DNA of 57,869 nucleotides. Source: an uncultured Clostridia bacterium. Its GTDB lineage: Bacteria; Bacillota; Clostridia; Lachnospirales; Lachnospiraceae. The translations under genes and the position numbers were made by a program. Where the stretch lies: assembly GCA_946629525.1 (NCBI GenBank), contig CAMOXU010000005.1:1-57869 (forward strand), read 5' to 3'. How positions within the stretch are numbered: the first letter of the stretch is position 1; every line of letters starts with the position of its first letter. The notes under the pieces were generated by a model. It worked only from the letters and a program-made list of their open reading frames with translations, did no database searches and was not told the origin of the DNA. Shown piece after piece: positions 1 through 6,064 of this stretch.

Positions 1-47
1 CGGATTCGGGACTTTCACCCGTTAGAAACGTGCGCCGCCAGGCGCAC
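1..47 (-). mobile_element. 5' end of a group II (probably IIC) intron, cut by window edge
   Basis: Read on the minus strand from position 47 leftward, the sequence begins GTGCGCC and continues with TAACGGGTGAAAGTCCCG. This matches the GUGYG-type 5' splice site and the GUGAAAGUCCC stretch of domain I in bacterial group II introns. The 5' exon side is a strong hairpin followed by a T-run (51-92), which is the preferred insertion site of class IIC introns. The rest of the ribozyme and any reverse transcriptase would lie left of the window, so the assignment rests on about 47 bases. Confidence 0.6.
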
Positions 48-50
48 CAG

Positions 51-100
51 AAAAAAGACTGTGAAGAAACGAATCAATCGTTCTTCACAGCCTCTTTTTC
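51..100 (-). terminator. Bidirectional rho-independent terminator
   Basis: A hairpin at 57-92 (arms GACTGTGAAGAA and TTCTTCACAG with an inner ACGA/TCGT extension) is flanked by six A residues on the left and a CTTTTT run on the right, so it can terminate from both sides. It would end the minus-strand kinase transcript, about 180 bases past that stop codon. The minus-strand T-run is followed by CTG and then the putative intron 5' end. Confidence 0.75.
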
Positions 101-280
101 ATTTTCCCTTATCTCATTTTATTCTTCATCGCGCACTGCTCGTGTTTTTCAGTTCGGAAAGCGCTTCGCACTCTTCTCAGTGCGGCAGGAACACCGAAGC
201 GTTCCTGCATTATACCGTTCGTCTTTCCGCCTCTGACCTCACATAGTTCCGATTCGCAATATCGTTCGTCTCTCCCTCTC

Positions 281-2683
281 TCACTTCACATAGTTCCGGT
301 TCACATAGCCGACCTGACCGGTCGAGACGACCTGCACCTGCATCATCGTGTCGTTGGTGAGCTCCAGAATGACCATCATCGTGTCATCCGGCAGGCGTGC
401 AATCTCCCCGGCCGAAGTTGAAGGAGCATCGCGGAGCGTGAGGTATTCATTGACGTCCGCAAAGCAGTAATTTCCGACAGAGAAGCCGTGTCCGGTCGTT
501 TGAGACTGGGACCTCGAGTGTCCTGCCCGCACGGTATTGTTCGGATCGTCCGTGATGTAGCTCGCATTGACCCATCCCTGCTGCCCCGTGTCGACGACCG
601 TCACGTAGGCCATCCCGTTCGTCCAGTCATGCACATACATGGCTGTGAAGGGCAGAAGCCTGTCCAGCTCTCCCGCGCTCGTGCTCGCATCGTTCCGGAG
701 CGTGAGGTAATCATAGACGTCCGCGTAATAGATCGGAGTGCCCGCCGAAGGCTGCGGAGAGGATGAATGCCCTGCCCTCTGCGTGGAGGAGCCCTTCCGG
801 ACAATATAATTTCTGTTCACGTAGCCGGTGTACTGATCTCCCACGGTAATGACGCGGACCATCGTATCGTTGGTATATTCCGTGATATACATCTCCGTAA
901 AGGGCGGCAGAAGGCAGATCGCCTTTGCACTCGTGGACGGTGCCTCGCGGAGAGTCAGATATTCATAAACATCCGCGATATAGACGACGTTGTCGACGGA
1001 ATGCTGTGACCCGGACGGGGTCGCCGCGGACTGGTCGATAACGCGGGCCTGTTCCACCGGAGCTGATGTCGGGACCGGGGTGGGTGTCGGCGTTGGCGTC
1101 GCGGTCGGTGTCGGAGTCGGTGTTTCCGTCGGCGTCGGCGTCGCTGTTGCGATCGGCGTCTCCGTCGGTTCTGCCGTCACCGTCGACATGCTCCTGTCTG
1201 TCCCGGACGTCTTCTCCGCGGTGCTCTCCACCGTGGCTGTCTCCGTCTGCGAACCACCCTCTCCGTCCCCTTTAAGGACCGGGATGACGAATACAATGGT
1301 AAGGACCAGTGCGATGGTGAAGAACACTCCCGCAAGAAGTGCGGCGATCGGGAATCGGCGGGATCCGCCTCCCTGGCTTCCGTCCTCAGAGCCGCGCCGG
1401 ACAGTCTCCTCCGGCGGTGGGACCGGGATCGACCCGCGGCCGTGATAGGTAATATCCGGGCCGCGGCCGTCGGAATATCCTCCCGAATCCTTATACGTTT
1501 TCATCGTACTGTCCGACATCTGTTCGGTGTACTGATCCGTGTCCCGGCCAAACTGACTCGTTCCCTGGCCGTATTGACCATTTCCCTGGCCGTACTGACT
1601 CGTCCCCTGACCGTACTGACTATTTCCCTGGCCGAACTGACTCGTCCCCTGGACGTACTGACCGTTTCTCCGGCCGCCCATCCGGCTTCCGGCCACTCCG
1701 GGCGCAGTATCCGTACGGCCGCTTCTCTCACCGGCATATACGCTGTCCGCCGCTATGACGACCGGCCTGTCGTTTATAATATTTTCGAGCTGGGCTTTCA
1801 TTTCCCCGGGCGAACGGAAACGGTCCGGCGCCTTCGCCCGGCAGGCCTTCAGAATGACCCGCGACATGGGGACCGAAGCATCACAGGGGGCCGGCAGACT
1901 TTCACCGGAGATCCTCTTTCCGAGAGCTTCCTCCCGCTCTTTGGAGGAAGTGCGCTCCGCCTTCGGATCGAGGAACGGTGCGCGGTTCCGGTTCAGCAGC
2001 TTGTAGAGCACGATCCCGAGCGCATATATGTCAACGGAGGCGTCATAGCGCTGACCGCGGAACATTTCCGGCGCCATATAATCGTACGTTCCCCTCGAGG
2101 AGAGCGTGCCGGAGGAGCGGTCGAGCTGCTTTGCAATCCCGAAGTCACCGAGCTTATAGATCCCGAACCGTGTGACGAAGATGTTGCCGGGCTTGATATC
2201 CCTGTGAATGATGTGGTTGGCCTCACACAGCTCCAGAGCGCTGCAGATGTCGATGCCGACCTTCGCGGCTTCCTTCTCCGTGAGCCGTCGCTCCGTGATC
2301 ACATCCGTGAGACAGGTCAGATATTCCATGCGGATAAAGATGTCCCAGCGGATCTCATCCTTGTGCTCGATGACCTTGAAGTCCTCGACCTCCACGACGT
2401 TGGCCGTCCCTCGAAGCTCCATCATCATCGTGATCTCATGCTTGCAGTCTTCGACGAGCTCCCTGAAATGCGCCCTCGTCGCCGAGTGGCTCCGGTCCTC
2501 CGCCATGACAGCCTTGACCTCGCTGTCGTTCTGCGGGATCCGGATCACCTTGACGGCGGAATAGAACTTCTTTTCTCCGACACTTCGGCTGACTTTATAG
2601 ACATGACCGTAGGCACCGGCTCCGATTTCTTTTTCGACGGTCCAGTCGGGCCAGAAGGTTTTCATTTGACTGATTGCATCCAT
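281..2683 (-). CDS. Membrane Ser/Thr protein kinase with three SH3b domains
   Basis: This is a Hanks-type kinase that should phosphorylate Ser/Thr in the cytoplasm and sense the cell surface. The kinase domain (about residues 10-300) is complete: Gly-rich loop IGAGAYGHVYKV, VAIK-type lysine in SAVKVI, catalytic HRDIKPGN, DFG and APE. Next come a Gln/Gly-rich seven-residue repeat (about 341-381), one membrane helix (about 440-469), a Pro/Thr-rich spacer, and three extracellular SH3b repeats (about 561-627, 646-708, 738-800), each with a D-x3-YLTLR signature. SH3b domains usually bind peptidoglycan, so a cell-wall sensor role is inferred; they replace the PASTA repeats of PrkC/PknB. The start at 2683 is chosen because GGAG lies 8 bases upstream; an in-frame ATG at 2689 is too close to it and one at 2740 has no site. 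Monocistronic. Confidence 0.88.
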   Translation of the reverse strand: MDAISQMKTFWPDWTVEKEIGAGAYGHVYKVSRSVGEKKFYSAVKVIRIPQNDSEVKAVMAEDRSHSATRAHFRELVEDCKHEITMMMELRGTANVVEVEDFKVIEHKDEIRWDIFIRMEYLTCLTDVITERRLTEKEAAKVGIDICSALELCEANHIIHRDIKPGNIFVTRFGIYKLGDFGIAKQLDRSSGTLSSRGTYDYMAPEMFRGQRYDASVDIYALGIVLYKLLNRNRAPFLDPKAERTSSKEREEALGKRISGESLPAPCDASVPMSRVILKACRAKAPDRFRSPGEMKAQLENIINDRPVVIAADSVYAGERSGRTDTAPGVAGSRMGGRRNGQYVQGTSQFGQGNSQYGQGTSQYGQGNGQYGQGTSQFGRDTDQYTEQMSDSTMKTYKDSGGYSDGRGPDITYHGRGSIPVPPPEETVRRGSEDGSQGGGSRRFPIAALLAGVFFTIALVLTIVFVIPVLKGDGEGGSQTETATVESTAEKTSGTDRSMSTVTAEPTETPIATATPTPTETPTPTPTATPTPTPTPVPTSAPVEQARVIDQSAATPSGSQHSVDNVVYIADVYEYLTLREAPSTSAKAICLLPPFTEMYITEYTNDTMVRVITVGDQYTGYVNRNYIVRKGSSTQRAGHSSSPQPSAGTPIYYADVYDYLTLRNDASTSAGELDRLLPFTAMYVHDWTNGMAYVTVVDTGQQGWVNASYITDDPNNTVRAGHSRSQSQTTGHGFSVGNYCFADVNEYLTLRDAPSTSAGEIARLPDDTMMVILELTNDTMMQVQVVSTGQVGYVNRNYVK
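1540..1665 (-). repeat. 21-bp coding repeats in kinase linker
   Basis: Six or so degenerate copies of a 21-bp unit encode alternating QYGQGTS and QFGQGNS heptapeptides between the kinase domain and the membrane helix. The second kinase in the window has a similar low-complexity Gly/Gln/Tyr linker, so the style is shared although the repeat units differ. Confidence 0.8.
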
Positions 2684-2793
2684 AATCATTTCTCCAGGGC
2701 GGCTTTCCGGACCTGCACATACCTTCTTTCGCAGGCACATGCAGGTTCCGAAATCGCGCGATAAAGAATAAAACTCCGCAAAATCTAATAATA

Positions 2794-2821
2794 ATTATAA
2801 CAGAGTCCGTGGCAAAATGAA
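2794..2821 (-). promoter_or_regulatory. Candidate promoter of SH3b kinase
   Basis: On the minus strand a perfect TATAAT (2799-2794) lies 16 bases downstream of a weak TTCATT (2821-2816). It would give a leader of roughly 100 bases before the kinase start. The -10 is good and the -35 is poor. Confidence 0.45.
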
Positions 2822-2942
2822 CATTCTTCTTTCGGCCGCATGCCATTCACCGAAATTTGCCGGACTGGAACAGCCCTGCGTTCCACAAAAAAGGAATGAC
2901 AGTTCCCGCGGATCCGTCACTCCTTTTATCTCTCCTTATATA

Positions 2943-2985
2943 GGGAATTGCGAAACTATGTGCGGAATGGAATTGTTGAGCATCG
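2943..2985 (+). repeat. Solitary end of the MITE-like family
   Basis: The stretch carrying TTGCGAAACTATGTGCGGAA and then GGAATTGTTGAGC is nearly identical to the left terminal inverted repeat of the complete element at 46928-47173. I see no matching right end before the promoter at 3032, so this is probably a decayed copy. The rest of this 426-base divergent region holds a weak hairpin (2888-2930) and the two promoters. Confidence 0.6.
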
Positions 2986-3031
2986 CGGTATAGCCCAGCG
3001 CCTTCGTACCGGCTCCTTAAAAGACATTCCC

Positions 3032-3061
3032 TTGACCCCTCTTCTTCCCATGGATTATCAT
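3032..3061 (+). promoter_or_regulatory. Candidate promoter of the carboxypeptidase gene
   Basis: TTGACC (3032-3037) and TATCAT (3056-3061) are separated by 18 bases and lie just upstream of the carboxypeptidase start at 3110. Spacing and hexamers fit a housekeeping sigma-A promoter. Confidence 0.55.
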
Positions 3062-3109
3062 ACACTTATGGAATATTCCTTATAGTTCATCGTATGAAGG
3101 AGACTGCTC

Positions 3110-4390
3110 ATGAGAAATATAAATTGTGCCGGGAGATCCATTCTGGCAGTCTGCTCTGCCATTGTCCTTCTTGCAGGCTGCGGAAAGGCTGTCGATACGA
3201 ATTCGGGAAATGCGCCCGCAGATACTACCCTGTCTGCTGTAGGCAGCCTGGCCGCATCTGATACTGACAGTGCGAAAGCTCCCGCAGGATCCGGCACCAC
3301 CTCCGCGTCGGAAGCGGAAAGCTCAGCAAAGACCGAAGCCCCGACTCCGACCGCAGCACCGACCGCTTCCCCTACTGCCGATCCGACTCCCGCGCCGGAA
3401 TCACCGGCTGTACCCTCCGAGGATCCGGCCGGCATCGACTTCGTGAGCGCGGAGACCGCCCTCTATACCTATGAGCAGATGATGACGGACCTCTCGGAGA
3501 TGGCCGCTGCCTACCCCGACCTTCTCACGGTCACGAGCTGCGGGACGTCTCTCGACGGTCGGGATATCCCCGAAGCCATCCTCGGAAATCCCGGAAGTGA
3601 ACATCACATCCTGATACAGGCCTCGATCCACGCGCGGGAGTACATCAACACGCTGGTCGCGATGGAGCAGATCGAGTATTTTCTCCATCATCACGCGGAC
3701 GGAATGTACGCGGATGCGTCCTACGATCAGCTTCTTTCATCCGTCTGCTTCCACATTCTCCCTATGTCCAATCCGGACGGCGTCTCGATCAGTCAGTTCG
3801 GTCCGGATGCGATCCGGAATGAAGAGCTCAGGAACGGGCTCTACGACATTCTGCAGAATGACCGGGACGGCGGCCGGACATCCGGAGAAGATTCCTACTG
3901 GAGACGCTGGAAAGCCAACGCCCGGGGCGTCGACCTGAACAGAAATTTCGACGCGGGATGGGATATGTACGAAGGTGTTCCCTACCCCTCCTCCGACCAT
4001 TACAAGGGTACTTCCCCGGCCTCGGAGCCGGAGACGCAGGCGATCCTCAATGCCGCCGATGCATGCAATGCGATGATCACGATCTCCTACCACTCGATGG
4101 GCGGGGTCATCTACTGGGACTACGGCAGCACCGGAGAAGTCTACGACAAAGATTACGCGCTGATGAGCCTGGTCTCCGTCATGACAGGATATTCCGGCTC
4201 CTCCTCCGTACAAAGCTCACAGGATGCGGCGGGCTGCAGCGATTATTTCGTCCTTGTGCGCGGCGTTCCCTCCGTCACGATCGAGAACGGCTGGAGCGAG
4301 TGCCCGATCGGGATCGAGGAGTATCCGTCCATCTGGAATGCCAACGCGGAGCTTCTGCCTGCCCTGGCCTTCACCTATAAGAACGGCTGA
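3110..4390 (+). CDS. M14-family zinc carboxypeptidase lipoprotein
   Basis: A secreted, lipid-anchored metallocarboxypeptidase that should trim C-terminal residues from peptides, possibly cell-wall peptides. It has a signal peptide with lipobox LLAGC (Cys24), then a Ser/Thr/Pro/Ala-rich spacer to about residue 110, then the M14 domain. Zinc ligands are visible as HARE (His174, Glu177) and His328 in SYHSMG. The substrate-binding motif DLNRNFD and the catalytic glutamate in VTIENG (Glu392) are present, so it is probably active. The start is supported by AAGGAG 8 bases upstream. The following hairpin at 4397-4438 separates it from the AAA+ gene. Substrate unknown; gamma-D-Glu-meso-Dap peptides are one family precedent. 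Confidence 0.87.
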   Translation: MRNINCAGRSILAVCSAIVLLAGCGKAVDTNSGNAPADTTLSAVGSLAASDTDSAKAPAGSGTTSASEAESSAKTEAPTPTAAPTASPTADPTPAPESPAVPSEDPAGIDFVSAETALYTYEQMMTDLSEMAAAYPDLLTVTSCGTSLDGRDIPEAILGNPGSEHHILIQASIHAREYINTLVAMEQIEYFLHHHADGMYADASYDQLLSSVCFHILPMSNPDGVSISQFGPDAIRNEELRNGLYDILQNDRDGGRTSGEDSYWRRWKANARGVDLNRNFDAGWDMYEGVPYPSSDHYKGTSPASEPETQAILNAADACNAMITISYHSMGGVIYWDYGSTGEVYDKDYALMSLVSVMTGYSGSSSVQSSQDAAGCSDYFVLVRGVPSVTIENGWSECPIGIEEYPSIWNANAELLPALAFTYKNG

Positions 4391-4681
4391 TTTATCTGAC
4401 GGCTGCAGCAGTGTTTACGCACTTGCATACAGCCGTCAAAATCATTATCATAGAGGAAGGACAAAGGGTACAGAGTATCGTAAAACTCTCCGGTCCTCCT
4501 GCCGTGCAGTTCAGACAGTGCGCCGCTCCCGGTGCGCTGCAAACGCCGAAGTGGTCCTGATGCATTCCGGGCTGCGAAGCTATGATCCGCGGGAGACGGT
4601 CCGTCTTATCAAACGAAAGCCCGGACTTTCCGGGAGAAAGGATATGGGATCCGCCTAAAAAACGGTTCTCAGCAGAATCTC
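4391..4681. other. Intergenic region with a 9-bp inverted repeat
   Basis: TGACGGCTG at 4397-4405 pairs perfectly with CAGCCGTCA at 4430-4438, directly after the carboxypeptidase stop. It lacks a convincing T-run on either strand, so it may be a processing or 3'-stabilising hairpin rather than a terminator. I see nothing else supportable up to the AAA+ start. Confidence 0.4.
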
Positions 4682-5842
4682 ATGAAAGACAAGTCAAATC
4701 TCAGAATCGACGAAATCATAGACAGCGTCTACAGCGATTTTTTCGGAAATGACGTCCTCACGAGGATGACGAAGAAGTCTGACCGCGAGAAGATGGACGC
4801 TCTCCTTGACGAGAAGCTCTCGTCCATAAAGAACGGAACGCCGGCTTCTCCATCGACGGAGAAGAAGTCCGGAGAAAAGAAAGCAGACGAAAAGTCAGCA
4901 GACAGTAAAGCGGCTGCGGATAAGAATACGGATAAAGAGAAGGAAAAGGAAAAAGCGGAGGAATCGGTCCCGGAGGCGGATGCCCCGAAGGCCGCCGCCG
5001 GCTCCACACCCGAAAAGGGCGGGAAGAAGGAGCCCGAAAAGAGTGCCATGGAAGAGCTCGACGAGCTCATCGGCCTCGGCTCGATCAAGGAGGACGTGAA
5101 GGAGCTGGTCTCCCTTGTGAAAATGCAGAAAATGCGTGAGGCCAAGGGCATGAAGACCGTCCCGGTCTCCCTGCATCTCGTCTTCTCCGGCAACCCCGGA
5201 ACAGGAAAGACGACCGTCGCCCGCATTCTGGCAAGGCTCTACAAGGAGATCGGCGTGCTCTCCAAGGGACAGCTCGTCGAGGTCGACCGCTCCGGTCTTG
5301 TCGCAGGCTATGTCGGACAGACCGCGATCAAGACCCAGGAGAAGATCAAGGAGGCCATGGGCGGCATTCTCTTCATCGACGAGGCCTACACGCTGAACAA
5401 GGAAGGCGGACAGGGTGACTTCGGACAGGAAGCGATCGACACGATCCTGAAAGCCATGGAGGACAACCGCAAGGATCTCGTCGTCATCGTCGCCGGCTAC
5501 ACGGAGCTCATGAAGAAGTTCGTCGAGAGCAACCCGGGTCTCAAGTCCAGATTCAACAAGTACATGGAGTTCCCGGATTATACGGCGGACGAGCTCATCC
5601 GCATCTGGGAAATGAACTGCAGAAAGTACAACTACACCTTCAGCCTCGAGGCCAAGGAGATGGTCGAGGGCATCATCAAAAAGCGCGAGGCCGAAAAGGG
5701 CGAGAATTTCGCGAACGCCCGCGACATCCGCAACATGTTCGAGACGGTCATCACGAACCATGCGACCCGCGTCGCAGAGATGGAGGATCCGTCCGACAAC
5801 GATCTGACGACGATCATGACGATGGATCTCAAGGATATCTGA
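4682..5842 (+). CDS. CbbX/SpoVK-like AAA+ ATPase
   Basis: A cytoplasmic AAA+ ATPase of the CbbX / stage V sporulation protein K class, which remodel protein partners using ATP. Residues 1-60 form a small N-terminal domain; about 60-120 is a Lys/Glu/Ala-rich charged linker; the AAA+ core follows with Walker A GNPGTGKTT (170-178), Walker B ILFIDEAY (from residue 229) and the pore-proximal SRFNKYMEFPDY segment typical of the family. CbbX activates Rubisco and the related EccA serves type VII secretion, but neither Rubisco nor ESX genes are seen here, so the client is unknown. The ATG at 4682 lacks a good ribosome binding site, so the start is the least certain part. Ends at a terminator near 5969. 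Confidence 0.82.
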   Translation: MKDKSNLRIDEIIDSVYSDFFGNDVLTRMTKKSDREKMDALLDEKLSSIKNGTPASPSTEKKSGEKKADEKSADSKAAADKNTDKEKEKEKAEESVPEADAPKAAAGSTPEKGGKKEPEKSAMEELDELIGLGSIKEDVKELVSLVKMQKMREAKGMKTVPVSLHLVFSGNPGTGKTTVARILARLYKEIGVLSKGQLVEVDRSGLVAGYVGQTAIKTQEKIKEAMGGILFIDEAYTLNKEGGQGDFGQEAIDTILKAMEDNRKDLVVIVAGYTELMKKFVESNPGLKSRFNKYMEFPDYTADELIRIWEMNCRKYNYTFSLEAKEMVEGIIKKREAEKGENFANARDIRNMFETVITNHATRVAEMEDPSDNDLTTIMTMDLKDI

Positions 5843-5968
5843 GTGCGATCCGCCGAAAGTGTTGCTCTTCATCGTGAGACTGACTCAGTATAAAGCCGGA
5901 TTTCACTTTACACGCATGTCCCGCAGCAAAATATCACGAGTATTGTACGATGAAAACTATCAAAAGAA

Positions 5969-6000
5969 GCACGTTCCCTTATAAGGAGCGTGCCTCTTTT
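5969..6000. terminator. Bidirectional terminator between convergent genes
   Basis: GCACGTTCC at 5969 pairs (one G-T wobble) with GGAGCGTGC ending at 5993, followed by CTCTTTT on the plus strand and by a TTCTTTTG run on the minus strand. It sits between the AAA+ gene and the convergent Fe-S flavoprotein gene and can serve both. Confidence 0.75.
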
Positions 6001-6064
6001 CATTCTTTATGACACAGGTTCTTCTTTTCCGCGCCGGCTTACCGGGGACGATCCCTGTCCGTCC

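Noticed and set aside
1442-2764. Long plus-strand open frame opposite the SH3b kinase gene, and similar long antisense frames elsewhere (for example 22854-25424 and 10596-12659)
   Set aside because: These are GC-rich shadow frames opposite well-recognised genes; they lack family motifs and sensible start signals.
2888-2930. Terminator-like hairpin with GGAATGAC/GTCACTCC arms and a T-rich flank
   Set aside because: It lies between two divergent genes where no transcript should end, and the stem has a mismatch, so I do not annotate it as a terminator.
4224-4658. Plus-strand frame overlapping the carboxypeptidase 3' end
   Set aside because: It is out of frame with the peptidase gene, has Arg/Ser-rich shadow composition and no ribosome binding site.
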